Assembly (NCBI GenBank): GCA_945786935.1
Contig: CALZFY010000001.1
Span: forward strand, 1-64,000
Source of the DNA: HGM12587 sp945786935
GTDB lineage: Bacteria > Bacillota > Clostridia > Lachnospirales > Lachnospiraceae
DNA: 64,000 nucleotides
Direction: 5' to 3'
Within the stretch, counting starts at the first letter, position 1, and each line of letters starts with the position of its first letter. Below, in pieces: positions 15,557-24,250 of this stretch. A program made the position numbers and the translations under genes. The notes beneath the pieces were generated by a model, which worked only from the letters and a program-made list of their open reading frames with translations, made no database searches and had not been told where the DNA came from.

Positions 15557-17548
15557 ATGGAAGAAAATAAAGAAACGATAAAAAAGAAGAAACGAAAAAG
15601 AAAAAAGAAGAAGGATTATTCCTTTTATATCATACAGGGACTGATTCTGGTTGCATTTCTTGCAGTCATTCTTTTGTTTGTAAAAAGTGATTACGCCGGT
15701 GGAATCTTCGCACTTCGACGGGAAGCGGTGGAAGCAGTCCGAAACTCTACGGTGGAGGATATGCATGGACAGAGTGTGGGAACCATTTATGATTCCACGG
15801 GGGGTGTCATTGCAGAGCTAAAAAACGAAAAAAATATTCGTTATCTTACCTCCCAGGAGATACCCCAGACCGTAAAAGATGCATTTATCAGCATTGAGGA
15901 TAAAAGGTTCTATAAGCATGGAGGTGTAGACTTTTTTGCGTTAAGCCGTGCAGTCGGGAAACTGATCAATAAGGATGCCATCACCCAGGGAGGAAGTACC
16001 ATCACCCAGCAGCTGGCCAGAAATGTGTTTCTGACCCATGAGGTAAGCTGGCAGCGTAAGGTGAAAGAAATGTTTATCTCCTGGGAACTGGAAAAGAAGT
16101 ATTCCAAGGATGAAATTCTGGAATTTTATATCAACAACATTTTCTATGCAAATAATTGCTATGGAATTGAAGCTGCAAGCCAGAAATACTTTGGAAAAAC
16201 TATTTCGGAGTGCAGTCTTTCCGAAACAGCATTTTTATGTGCCATTCCAAACAGCCCCAACAGGTTCAATCCCCTGAAACATAAGGAAGCTACCCTGGAA
16301 AGGCGGGATGCCATTCTAAAGGCCATGTGGGATAACAAAAAGATCACAAAGGAAGAGTATGAGGATGCTTTACTGGAAAACATTGAGGTAGGCAGCTATA
16401 GCAAGACCTATCCTCAGTCCTGGGCTAAATCCTATGCCATTCACTGCGTCGTGGAAGAAATGATGGCTGCTGACGGGTTTGAATTTAAAAATGATTTTCC
16501 TCTTGTGACCGACAGAGAAGATTACGAAGAATTATATAATGAAACTTTTACAGCATACAGGGAAAAGCTGTTTGCATCAGGATACCGGATCTATACTTCC
16601 ATTAATCCTGCTCATCAGGAAGCATTGCAAAATGCCATTGATGAGAAGCTTGTGGAGTATAACACAAAAAACACCAACGGAACCTATGCACTGCAGTGTG
16701 CAGCCACCTGTATTGACAACGAGACCGGGCTGGTAACTGCGATCATCGGTGGAAGAAGCCAGGAAGAGATTTCCTATGATTATAACAGGGGTTATTTAAG
16801 CTCCAGACCTCCGGGAAGTGCCATCAAGCCATTGGTAGTGTATACCCCGCTTTTGGAAAGAGGATATACCGCCAATTCCACTGTGGTGGATAAAAAGGTT
16901 TCAGATGGACCGAAAAATGCCAATAACAGCTATGAAGGCTCCATGACCCTTAGAAAAGCTGTGGAAAAATCAAAAAACACCGTTGCATGGGAGAAATTTA
17001 ACGAGCTGGGTGCAGAAACTGCCATGGGTTATCTTCTGGAAATGGGATTTTCCCAGATTATGCCCCAGGATTATAGCGGATCTTCCGCGCTGGGTGGATT
17101 TACCAGAGGGGCAAGTACCCTGGAAATGTGCAGTGCCTATGCAGCGCTGGAAAATGACGGCGTCTTTAGAAAACCGGGCTGTATTTTGAAGGTAGAGGAT
17201 TCCTGCGGAAATGTCGTGATGGAATATAAGACGGAAGAAAAGCAGGTCTACGAGCCGGCAGCGGCAAGAGCCATGACAGATATTTTAGAAGGTGTTATGA
17301 CAAGCGGTACTGCCAGCGGTCAGGGGCTGTCTTCCCAGCCTTCTGCAGGAAAAACCGGGACGACCAACGAAAATAAAGACGGCTGGTTCGTTGGCTATAC
17401 ACCTTATTATACAACCGGAATCTGGGTAGGGTATGACAGCCCCAGATGGCTTCGGGGACTGACAGGAAGTGCTTATCCGGCACAGATCTGGCATAACTTT
17501 ATGGAAGAGATCCACCGGGATCTGCCGGCAAGAGCATTTGAGGATTGA
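15557..17548 (+). CDS. Class A penicillin-binding protein (glycosyltransferase/transpeptidase), copy 1
   Basis: 663 aa. A very basic cytoplasmic tail (about 1-20) precedes one transmembrane helix (about 22-44). GT51 domain: SIEDKRFYKHGGVD with the catalytic Glu, and GGSTITQQLARN. Transpeptidase domain: SxxK in PPGSAIKP, SxN in EKSKNTV and KTG in SAGKTGTT. It polymerises and crosslinks peptidoglycan outside the membrane. It is shorter than the second class A PBP in this window (877 aa at 49400). AAAGGA RBS. nth starts 8 nt after its stop, so the two are co-transcribed. Confidence 0.93.
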   Translation: MEENKETIKKKKRKRKKKKDYSFYIIQGLILVAFLAVILLFVKSDYAGGIFALRREAVEAVRNSTVEDMHGQSVGTIYDSTGGVIAELKNEKNIRYLTSQEIPQTVKDAFISIEDKRFYKHGGVDFFALSRAVGKLINKDAITQGGSTITQQLARNVFLTHEVSWQRKVKEMFISWELEKKYSKDEILEFYINNIFYANNCYGIEAASQKYFGKTISECSLSETAFLCAIPNSPNRFNPLKHKEATLERRDAILKAMWDNKKITKEEYEDALLENIEVGSYSKTYPQSWAKSYAIHCVVEEMMAADGFEFKNDFPLVTDREDYEELYNETFTAYREKLFASGYRIYTSINPAHQEALQNAIDEKLVEYNTKNTNGTYALQCAATCIDNETGLVTAIIGGRSQEEISYDYNRGYLSSRPPGSAIKPLVVYTPLLERGYTANSTVVDKKVSDGPKNANNSYEGSMTLRKAVEKSKNTVAWEKFNELGAETAMGYLLEMGFSQIMPQDYSGSSALGGFTRGASTLEMCSAYAALENDGVFRKPGCILKVEDSCGNVVMEYKTEEKQVYEPAAARAMTDILEGVMTSGTASGQGLSSQPSAGKTGTTNENKDGWFVGYTPYYTTGIWVGYDSPRWLRGLTGSAYPAQIWHNFMEEIHRDLPARAFED

Positions 17549-17556
17549 GATGAATC

Positions 17557-18195
17557 ATGAATAAGAAAAAACATGCGTTAGAGATTATCAAAAGACTGAA
17601 AGAGGAATATCCGGACGCAGGCTGTACATTGGACTATGATGATGCATGGAAATTATTAGTCAGTGTGCGGCTGGCAGCCCAGTGTACCGATGCCAGAGTG
17701 AATGTGGTGGTGCCTAAGCTTTATGAAAAATATCCTACCATGGAGGCGCTGGCCGGGGCTCCCGTTTCTGAAATTGAAGAAATCGTACGCCCCTGTGGTC
17801 TTGGCAGAAGTAAGGCAAAGGATATCAGCGGTTGTATGAAAATGCTGGTGGAGGAGTTTGGCGGAAAAGTTCCGGATGATTTTGATGCCCTGTTAAAGCT
17901 TCCCGGGGTTGGAAGAAAGAGTGCCAATCTGATCATGGGAGATGTTTTTGGAAAACCTGCCATCGTGACGGATACCCACTGTATCAGACTTACCAACCGA
18001 ATGGGGCTGGTGGATGGAATCAAAGATCCCAAACGGGTGGAAATGGCTCTCTGGAAGATCATTCCTGCCAAAGAAGGCAGCGATTTCTGCCACAGACTGG
18101 TGTATCACGGAAGAGACGTATGTACAGCCAGGACAAAGCCCTACTGCGACAAATGCTGTCTTGCAGATATCTGCCCGAAGGTGGGAGTTTCATAA
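17557..18195 (+). CDS. nth: Endonuclease III
   Basis: 212 aa. DNA glycosylase/AP lyase for oxidised pyrimidines. Helix-hairpin-helix LPGVGRKSANL carries the catalytic Lys, and TDTHCIRLTNR the catalytic Asp. C-terminal 4Fe-4S motif starts at VCTARTKPYCDKC and ends ADICPK; the first spacer is 7 residues (C-x7-C-x2-C-x5-C) rather than the usual 6. It follows the PBP gene by 8 nt and is ended by the hairpin at 18272. Confidence 0.95.
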   Translation: MNKKKHALEIIKRLKEEYPDAGCTLDYDDAWKLLVSVRLAAQCTDARVNVVVPKLYEKYPTMEALAGAPVSEIEEIVRPCGLGRSKAKDISGCMKMLVEEFGGKVPDDFDALLKLPGVGRKSANLIMGDVFGKPAIVTDTHCIRLTNRMGLVDGIKDPKRVEMALWKIIPAKEGSDFCHRLVYHGRDVCTARTKPYCDKCCLADICPKVGVS

Positions 18196-18242
18196 ATTTT
18201 TGTGTACATTTCATAGAAAGTACAAGAAAAAATGATATTACA

Positions 18243-18271
18243 TTGACTTTTATTACAAAGTTCTTTAAAAT
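18243..18271 (+). promoter_or_regulatory. Promoter-like sequence directly before a terminator hairpin
   Basis: TTGACT (18243-18248), 17 nt, TAAAAT (18266-18271). A transcript from here would start inside the hairpin at 18272-18301. It may serve the mutase gene at 18372, with the hairpin in its leader, or be a chance match. Confidence 0.5.
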
Positions 18272-18301
18272 AAAGTCATGGACGAAAGTCCATGACTTTT
18301 T
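18272..18301 (+). terminator. Terminator after nth
   Basis: 12-bp perfect stem (AAAGTCATGGAC at 18272-18283, complement at 18288-18299), GAAA tetraloop, short T-tail. It separates nth from the mutase gene. Confidence 0.85.
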
Positions 18302-18371
18302 GCTTGTATACATAAAAACAGGCTGACTATCATATCAGGGGGAGAACCTTCTGAATTAAGGGGTGTTAACG

Positions 18372-20054
18372 ATGTACTTAGAAGCTTACAAACGCTGGAT
18401 GGAAGCGGATTTAGAAGATGCTGCATTAAAGGCAGAATTAGAATCCATCGAAGGAAATGATGAAGAAATCAAAGACCGTTTTGCAGTTGCATTAAAATTC
18501 GGTACTGCAGGACTTAGAGGTGTTCTTGGAGCAGGAACCAACCGTATGAATATTTATGTGGTTCGTCAGGCAACACAGGGTCTTGCAAACTGGGTAAAAA
18601 CACAGGGCGGAAATCAGCTGGTAGCCATCAGCTATGACAGCCGTATCAACAGTGATGTATTTGCAAAAACAGCAGCCTGCGTACTGGCAGCTAACGGAAT
18701 CAGGGTTCGTATTTATGATGCACTGATGCCTGTTCCGGCATTAAGCTTCGCAACCAGATACTATCAGGCAAATGCAGGTATTATGGTAACAGCATCCCAT
18801 AATCCGGCAAAATATAACGGATATAAAGCTTATGGCCCGGATGGATGCCAGATGACAGACGAAGCAGCTGACATTGTTTATGCTGAAATCCAGAAAACAG
18901 ATATTTTAACAGGTGCCAAAATGATGACCTTCGAGGAAGGTCTGGCAGCCGGACTGATCGAGTATGTCGGAGATGACTGTAAGGAAGCACTTTATGATGC
19001 CATCAAGGCACGCAGCGTACGCCCGGGTATCTGCGCAACTGCAGGTTTAAAACTTGTATATTCTCCGTTAAACGGTTCAGGACTTGTTCCGGTTACCCGT
19101 ATTCTGGCAGACATTGGTATTACAGATATTACTATCGTTCCGGAACAGAAATATCCGGATGGAAACTTCCCAACCTGTCCATATCCAAACCCGGAAATTT
19201 TCGAAGCACTTCGTCTGGGACTGGAACTGGCAGAAAAAGAAGGTGCAGATTTAATGCTGGCAACTGACCCGGATGCAGACCGTGTAGGTATCGCTATGAA
19301 ATGTCCGGACGGAACCTATGAACTGGTTTCCGGAAATGAAGTTGGCGTTCTTTTATTGGATTATATCTGTGCAGCACGTATCGAAAATGGAACTATGCCG
19401 AAAAACGCAGTAGCAGTAAAATCTATCGTTTCCACTCCACTGGCAGACGCAGTGGCAGCACATTACGGTGTAGAACTGCGCAGTGTATTGACCGGATTTA
19501 AATGGATCGGTGATCAGATTGCAAGACTGGAAGCAGCAGGCGAAGTTGACCGTTTTATTTTCGGTTTCGAAGAAAGCTATGGCTACCTTGCAGGACCATA
19601 TGTACGTGATAAGGATGCAATCATTGGTTCTATGCTGATCTGCGAAATGGCAGCATATTACAGAAGCATCGGTTCTTCTATCAAACAGAGACTGGAAGAA
19701 ATCTATGCACAGTATGGACGTTACTTAAATAAAGTTGACAGCTTTGAATTCCCGGGATTATCCGGTATGGATAAGATGACCGGCATCATGGATGATTTAA
19801 GAAAGAATCCTCCAAAAGCAATCGGTGCTTATAAGGTTGAAAAAGTTGTAGACTTTAAGAAGACAGAAGAAACAGGCCTTCCGGCTGCAAATGTATTGAT
19901 CTTCAAACTGGAGGGCGGTGCCGAAGCAATCGTTCGTCCATCCGGTACAGAACCAAAGATCAAAACATATTTTACAACCTTAGGAAAGGATCTGGCAGAA
20001 GCACAGGCACAAAAGGATGCTTTAGCAGAAGCTTTAAAACCAATCTTTGCTTAA
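18372..20054 (+). CDS. pgcA: Phosphoglucomutase / phosphomannomutase
   Basis: 560 aa, alpha-D-phosphohexomutase (PGM2/PgcA type), interconverting glucose-1-P and glucose-6-P. Start 18372 has AAGGGGTG upstream; the in-frame GTG at 18363 overlaps that RBS. Motifs: phosphoserine loop TASHNPAKYNGYK, metal loop DPDADRVG, sugar loop GFEESYGYL and phosphate loop RPSGTEPK. Glucose-1-P supplies cell-wall precursor sugars and glycogen; glgB lies 20 kb away and is not linked. The even, strongly biased codons suggest high expression. Confidence 0.94.
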   Translation: MYLEAYKRWMEADLEDAALKAELESIEGNDEEIKDRFAVALKFGTAGLRGVLGAGTNRMNIYVVRQATQGLANWVKTQGGNQLVAISYDSRINSDVFAKTAACVLAANGIRVRIYDALMPVPALSFATRYYQANAGIMVTASHNPAKYNGYKAYGPDGCQMTDEAADIVYAEIQKTDILTGAKMMTFEEGLAAGLIEYVGDDCKEALYDAIKARSVRPGICATAGLKLVYSPLNGSGLVPVTRILADIGITDITIVPEQKYPDGNFPTCPYPNPEIFEALRLGLELAEKEGADLMLATDPDADRVGIAMKCPDGTYELVSGNEVGVLLLDYICAARIENGTMPKNAVAVKSIVSTPLADAVAAHYGVELRSVLTGFKWIGDQIARLEAAGEVDRFIFGFEESYGYLAGPYVRDKDAIIGSMLICEMAAYYRSIGSSIKQRLEEIYAQYGRYLNKVDSFEFPGLSGMDKMTGIMDDLRKNPPKAIGAYKVEKVVDFKKTEETGLPAANVLIFKLEGGAEAIVRPSGTEPKIKTYFTTLGKDLAEAQAQKDALAEALKPIFA

Positions 20055-20080
20055 GAAATGTTACATGATTAAAATTTTTG

Positions 20081-20113
20081 GAAACAACGTCTCATTTGGG
20101 ACGTTGTTTCTTT
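20081..20113 (+). terminator. Terminator after the phosphoglucomutase gene
   Basis: 11-bp perfect stem GAAACAACGTC (20081-20091) with its complement at 20100-20110, 8-nt loop, TTT tail. The next gene's possible TTG start at 20112 touches its end. Confidence 0.8.
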
Positions 20114-20132
20114 GTCAGAAAGTGAAAAAGCA

Positions 20133-20528
20133 ATGAGTGAAAAGAAAATCAGTCCATCCATGGATGCTTGGTTAAAGGAAGCAAAGGAACATGAGAGTGC
20201 TTCTGACATAGGAATGTATTTAACCCACAACGGAATTGTAAGAAAATCTGCCAAAGCAAAGGTGCGCTTCGGTAAAGAGGATGCCAAGGATGTTACGGGG
20301 ATGCTCTTTTCCTATGATGAAAAAAAAGTGCAGGAGGCCATCAGACAGACCTATGAGCTGGAAGGTATTTTTTACATCAGAGTCTGGTTGAACAGCGGAA
20401 AATTACAGGTTGGAGATGATATCATGTATGTAATGGTTGGCGGAGATATCCGTCCCCATGTAATCGATGCCCTTCAGTTTCTGGTAGGAAAACTTAAAAA
20501 CGAATGTGTGGAAGAGAAGGAAATTTAA
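20133..20528 (+). CDS. MoaE-like (molybdopterin synthase large subunit) protein
   Basis: 131 aa from ATG 20133; a TTG at 20112 would add seven residues, and neither start has a good RBS. It resembles MoaE: DIGMYLTHNGIVRKSAK, then YEL...YIRVWLNSGKLQVGDDIMYVMV and HVIDALQFLVGKLKNE. MoaE transfers sulfur to precursor Z to make molybdopterin. The usual C-terminal catalytic lysine pair (PIWKKE-type) is not clear, and no other molybdenum cofactor genes are in the window. Function uncertain. Confidence 0.6.
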   Translation: MSEKKISPSMDAWLKEAKEHESASDIGMYLTHNGIVRKSAKAKVRFGKEDAKDVTGMLFSYDEKKVQEAIRQTYELEGIFYIRVWLNSGKLQVGDDIMYVMVGGDIRPHVIDALQFLVGKLKNECVEEKEI

Positions 20529-20653
20529 CATGGAAACCTCACTTACTTTACTCATTTTTAAGAATAGTGTAAGATTATGAAGGACCAATGGGAATGAGTT
20601 CATGCGTATAAAAATACAAAATCAGATACTGATATAGGGAAAAGGAGGTTTAT

Positions 20654-21100
20654 ATGAACATTGTAAGAGGAACACTTCTTACAGGTTACGCATGGGAATA
20701 TCCGTATAAGGTAAAGGATGCATTGCAATCCGGGCTGGCATTAGGATATAGTGTGTTTGGGAAGATACAATGGTATGGAAAAGCCACAGCCGAGAAGCAT
20801 AAAGACTATGTGGTCCGTACTGTGAGAGATTTGGATATGAAAGAGTGGGAATCTTTGATAGATCTGTTGCTGGAGTTTAAAGGAAGTACGGAAGCATATG
20901 TAGGAGAGCTGTTACCGGAGCTTGCCCTGGCAGCGGTGAAGAATGGCCGCGCCGAGGCCTGCATTTTTGTCGGTAGTTATGGCGGAACACTTTGGGTGGA
21001 ACGCCTGGCAGTGAGGGAAGACGAGGCAGGAGCGGTTATCTGGCAGGCCTTAAAGGAAAAGGTTCAGGCAGGTTTTAAAGAATTTGCCGCAGAAAAATGA
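20654..21100 (+). CDS. Conserved-looking hypothetical protein
   Basis: 148 aa, preceded by a strong AAAGGAGG RBS, followed by a terminator, with coding composition like its neighbours; I do not recognise the family. The start MNIVRGTLLTGYAWEYPY and an internal VGELLPELALAAVKNGRAEA are the most regular parts. No membrane segment, signal or metal motif. The C-terminus is helical and charged. Upstream 20529-20653 shows no clear promoter. Neighbours give no functional hint. Confidence 0.7.
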   Translation: MNIVRGTLLTGYAWEYPYKVKDALQSGLALGYSVFGKIQWYGKATAEKHKDYVVRTVRDLDMKEWESLIDLLLEFKGSTEAYVGELLPELALAAVKNGRAEACIFVGSYGGTLWVERLAVREDEAGAVIWQALKEKVQAGFKEFAAEK

Positions 21101-21110
21101 AGAAAATGAT

Positions 21111-21137
21111 GGGGCCGGCTGAAAAGCCGGTCTTTTT
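21111..21137 (+). terminator. Terminator after the hypothetical gene
   Basis: 8-bp core stem GGCCGGCT (21113-21120), GAAA loop, AGCCGGTC (21125-21132), then TTTTT. Confidence 0.85.
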
Positions 21138-21149
21138 ATATGGTTGTGC

Positions 21150-21178
21150 TTGTATATGGGAATAAACCGTGTTAAAAT
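21150..21178 (+). promoter_or_regulatory. Candidate promoter of the second MBOAT/SGNH operon
   Basis: TTGTAT (21150-21155), 17 nt, TAAAAT (21173-21178). This gives an AT-rich leader of about 115 nt before the ATG at 21301, which has only a weak AAGAG ribosome-binding site. Confidence 0.6.
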
Positions 21179-21300
21179 CTTTTGCGATATTTGAAGATAA
21201 ATAATTTTTTGTAACTATTTCTTACCTTCCGGATAAAACTTTTTTTGTCGGTAAATCATCTATAAGAATAAACAGAAAGATTATAAACGAAAGAGAAATT

Positions 21301-22632
21301 ATGGTATTTAGCAGTATTGAATTTATTTTTTTATTTTTGCCGGTATTTTTAACAGTGTATTATCTGCTGCCGAAGGGCGGAAGAAACTTCTGGCTGTTTG
21401 TCGGAAGTATTTTTTTCTACGCACTGGGATCCTTAAAAACACCGGAGCATATCGGATTGTTTCTGATGTCGGTTGTCCTGAACTATACATTTGGACGGCT
21501 GATCGGAAAATATGACAGCAGATTCTGGCTGTTTGTGGGAATTACATGTAATGTGCTGTATTTTGCAGTATTTAAATATTATCTGGGGATTCTTCCCATT
21601 GGCATCAGCTTCTACACCTTTCAGGCAATGTCTTATCTGTTTGATGTGAAAAAACACAGCTGTAAAGAGGAGAAGTCTTTTGTTAATTTTGGAGCATATT
21701 TAAGTATGTTTCCCCAGTTGATCGCAGGGCCTATCGTGCAGTTTCCGATGATTGGCAGGCAGCTTAGAAAAGGAACCTTAAGTCTATCCATGTTTGTTTC
21801 AGGGCTGGAACTCTTTATTTTGGGTTTGGGAAGCAAAGTCCTTTTGGCAAACCAGATTGGAAAGCTGTGGAAACAGGTGCTGGGAATCGGCTTTGAAAGT
21901 ATTTCCACTCCCCTGGCGTGGATGGGGATCGCGGCCTTTTCCTTCCAGATTTATTTTGATTTCTGGGGATATTCCCTTATGGCTATGGGGCTTGGGAAAA
22001 TGCTGGGATTTGAGCTTCCCAAAAACTTTGACCACCCCTATACGTCTGTGAGTATGACAGAATTCTGGCGTCGCTGGCATATGACATTAGGGGCATGGTT
22101 CCGGGAATATGTCTATATTCCTTTAGGCGGGAACCGATGTGGGCAGTTTAGAACGTATTTGAATCTTCTGATCGTATGGGTGCTTACCGGCGTATGGCAT
22201 GGAGCAGGCTGGAACTTTGTGCTGTGGGGATTGACATTGTTTATGCTCATTGCACTGGAGAAGGCCGGACTTAAGAGATTATTGGATAGATACCGGATCA
22301 TCGGACATGCCTATATGCTGCTGGTGATTCCTTTATCCTGGGCGATCTTTGCTAATACAAATTTAGATCAGCTGGTATTATTCTTCCAGCGTTTGTTTGC
22401 AATGGGGAACACTGCCACATATCTTTATGCAGGTGATTATTTGAAATATGGAGAAGATTATGGACTTTGCATGCTGCTTTGTCTGCTGTTTTCTACCAGA
22501 CTTCCACAGAAGGTATGGAAAAGGGTTGGAGGTACCTATGTGGGAAAAGTGGTGCTGGTCGGGATCTTTATCGGGGTGATTTATTGCCTTTACATAGGGA
22601 TGGATAATCCGTTTTTATACTATCAGTTTTAG
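21301..22632 (+). CDS. MBOAT-family O-acyltransferase (AlgI/PatA-like), copy 2
   Basis: 443 aa polytopic protein with the classic start MVFSSIEFIFLFLPVFLTVY. Motifs TEFWRRWHMTLGAWFREYVY and IPLGGNR are followed by the catalytic His in TGVWHGAGWNF. It should transfer acyl groups to an extracellular polymer. It differs clearly from the copy at 5063, so it is not a recent duplicate. The SGNH hydrolase 12 nt downstream is a complete partner, making this a two-component O-acylation unit like PatA/PatB or AlgI/AlgX-J. Confidence 0.92.
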   Translation: MVFSSIEFIFLFLPVFLTVYYLLPKGGRNFWLFVGSIFFYALGSLKTPEHIGLFLMSVVLNYTFGRLIGKYDSRFWLFVGITCNVLYFAVFKYYLGILPIGISFYTFQAMSYLFDVKKHSCKEEKSFVNFGAYLSMFPQLIAGPIVQFPMIGRQLRKGTLSLSMFVSGLELFILGLGSKVLLANQIGKLWKQVLGIGFESISTPLAWMGIAAFSFQIYFDFWGYSLMAMGLGKMLGFELPKNFDHPYTSVSMTEFWRRWHMTLGAWFREYVYIPLGGNRCGQFRTYLNLLIVWVLTGVWHGAGWNFVLWGLTLFMLIALEKAGLKRLLDRYRIIGHAYMLLVIPLSWAIFANTNLDQLVLFFQRLFAMGNTATYLYAGDYLKYGEDYGLCMLLCLLFSTRLPQKVWKRVGGTYVGKVVLVGIFIGVIYCLYIGMDNPFLYYQF

Positions 22633-22644
22633 GATGACGTACGA

Positions 22645-23481
22645 ATGAAAAAACAGGATAAATTTTTTGTGACACTCTTTATTTTATGCTTTCTTGTGTG
22701 CGAAGCTGTATTGTCAAAAGAGTATTTTTATGAGAAAATTGAACCATTGATCGGCGTGGAAGTTTCGCCTGAACCTGCTAAGGAAGTAGAAGTCCTGCAG
22801 GAGACGCAACCTGCGAAGGAGCAGACCGAAGATGTGGTAACAGAGGTTCCAAAAGAACCGGAACCGGAGGCAGAGCCTGAGGAGCCTTTGACGGAGGATG
22901 GAAAATTCCGGACTGTCGGTTATGAATATTTTGATGATGCCCTGTTTATCGGTGATTCCAGAATGGAAGGGATCATGGAGTATGGCGGACTGGATAATGC
23001 GGACTTTTTCGCTCATTCCGGCATGTCTGTTTTTTCCCTGAGTGAGAAAAAGCTCATGGTTCACGGAAAAAAGATGTCCTTTGATGAAGTGCTGGAAAAT
23101 AAGCAGTACGGAAAAGTATACCTGATGATTGGAATCAATGAACTGGGTTATCAGTTTGATCAGGTGGAGAAAAAATATGCACAGAGAGTGGAAACGATCA
23201 AAGAAAAGCAGCCCGATGCAGTCATTTATCTTTGTGCCAATCTCCATGTGACGACGGAGCAGTCAGAAAAAGATGCTATTTACAATAATGACAATGTAAA
23301 TCGTCTTAATACCATGATTCAGGGACTGGCAGACGGACATAGAACCATCTATATCGATGTCAATGAAATTTTTGATGATGAGAATGGCGGACTTTCTAAA
23401 GAATATTCTGTGGATTCTCTTCATGTATTGGGAAAATACTATGTGACCTGGGTAGACTGGCTGTGCACGAAGGCAATTTGA
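22645..23481 (+). CDS. Membrane-anchored SGNH/GDSL hydrolase, MBOAT partner
   Basis: 278 aa. N-terminal anchor helix about 6-24, Glu/Pro-rich linker about 38-82, then an SGNH domain with all blocks: FIGDSRMEG (Ser105), MIGINELGY (Asn) and DSLHVLGKYY (Asp257, His260). The intact catalytic set contrasts with the partner at 6506. It probably transfers or removes O-acetyl groups at the cell surface. Short RBS AGGATG. mntP follows 29 nt after its stop. Confidence 0.85.
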   Translation: MKKQDKFFVTLFILCFLVCEAVLSKEYFYEKIEPLIGVEVSPEPAKEVEVLQETQPAKEQTEDVVTEVPKEPEPEAEPEEPLTEDGKFRTVGYEYFDDALFIGDSRMEGIMEYGGLDNADFFAHSGMSVFSLSEKKLMVHGKKMSFDEVLENKQYGKVYLMIGINELGYQFDQVEKKYAQRVETIKEKQPDAVIYLCANLHVTTEQSEKDAIYNNDNVNRLNTMIQGLADGHRTIYIDVNEIFDDENGGLSKEYSVDSLHVLGKYYVTWVDWLCTKAI

Positions 23482-23510
23482 AATGGGGAGACAGGGAGGA
23501 AGAATGAATC

Positions 23511-24086
23511 ATGTGGTCTATGATGTTTTTTGTGAACAGTATTTTATTAGGAATAGGGCTTGCCATGGATGCCTTCTCGGTATCTTTGGCCAATGGTCTT
23601 CATGAACCCTGTATGTCAAAAGCGAAAATGTGCAAGGTGGCCGGTGTTTTTGGATTTTTTCAGGCATTGATGCCCATGATCGGCTGGCTGTGTGTTCACA
23701 CGATCATCCGGTATTTCACCGTATTTGACAGATTTGTTCCATGGATCGCCTTATTTTTGCTGGGATACATCGGAGGCAGTATGCTCCTGGAAGGTCTTCG
23801 CGGTGAAGAAGAGCAGTGTCAGGGTGTTGGAAAAAAAGCACTGCTGATGCAGGGAATTGCAACCTCCATTGACGCACTGTCTGTGGGCTTTACCATCGCA
23901 GATTATGATTTATGCATGGCATCGTGTGCTTCCCTGATCATTGCAGCAGTGACATTTATTATCTGTATGGAAGGTCTTCGGATCGGTAAAAAAATGGGTA
24001 CCAGATTGTCCGGTAAAGCATCAATCCTGGGCGGTGTGATCTTGCTCCTTATTGGTCTCGAAATCTTTTTCAAGGGAATTGTTTAA
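23511..24086 (+). CDS. mntP: Manganese efflux pump MntP
   Basis: 191 aa, six predicted helices in two repeats, each with the family acidic motif: GIGLAMDAFSVSLANG and GIATSIDALSVGFTIAD. It exports Mn(II). GGGAGGA at 23494-23500 supports the start at 23511; internal Met at 23520 or 23523 would trim three or four residues. mntP often lies behind a yybP-ykoY manganese riboswitch; here only 29 nt separate it from the SGNH gene and no such leader is present. Confidence 0.88.
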   Translation: MWSMMFFVNSILLGIGLAMDAFSVSLANGLHEPCMSKAKMCKVAGVFGFFQALMPMIGWLCVHTIIRYFTVFDRFVPWIALFLLGYIGGSMLLEGLRGEEEQCQGVGKKALLMQGIATSIDALSVGFTIADYDLCMASCASLIIAAVTFIICMEGLRIGKKMGTRLSGKASILGGVILLLIGLEIFFKGIV

Positions 24087-24125
24087 TACGGATTTAATAC
24101 GTTAATGAAAAAAGTCATACAATCC

Positions 24126-24154
24126 TTGATATTCCATAAAAAATGCGATATACT
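24126..24154 (+). promoter_or_regulatory. asnS promoter
   Basis: TTGATA (24126-24131), 17 nt, TATACT (24149-24154); both hexamers 5/6. It gives a leader of roughly 90 nt that contains dispersed element copy 3. Confidence 0.75.
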
Positions 24155-24198
24155 AACTCATTATTGAATATTTGTGACTGTTCAGAAACTACAATTCC

Positions 24199-24224
24199 GT
24201 ATCCGGAAGGTACTGAACAGATAG
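24199..24224 (+). repeat. Dispersed 26-nt hairpin element, copy 3
   Basis: GTATCCG, 12-nt loop beginning GAA, CAGATAG, upstream of the asnS RBS. A larger fold is also possible here: CTGTTCAG (24178-24185) pairs perfectly with CTGAACAG (24213-24220) around an inner TTCCG/CGGAA hairpin. Confidence 0.55.
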
Positions 24225-24250
24225 GAGTACTTGCAAGGAGATGAGGAGAA

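Noticed and set aside
23482..23510. Manganese riboswitch before mntP
   Set aside because: Only 29 nt are available, far too short for a yybP-ykoY element.
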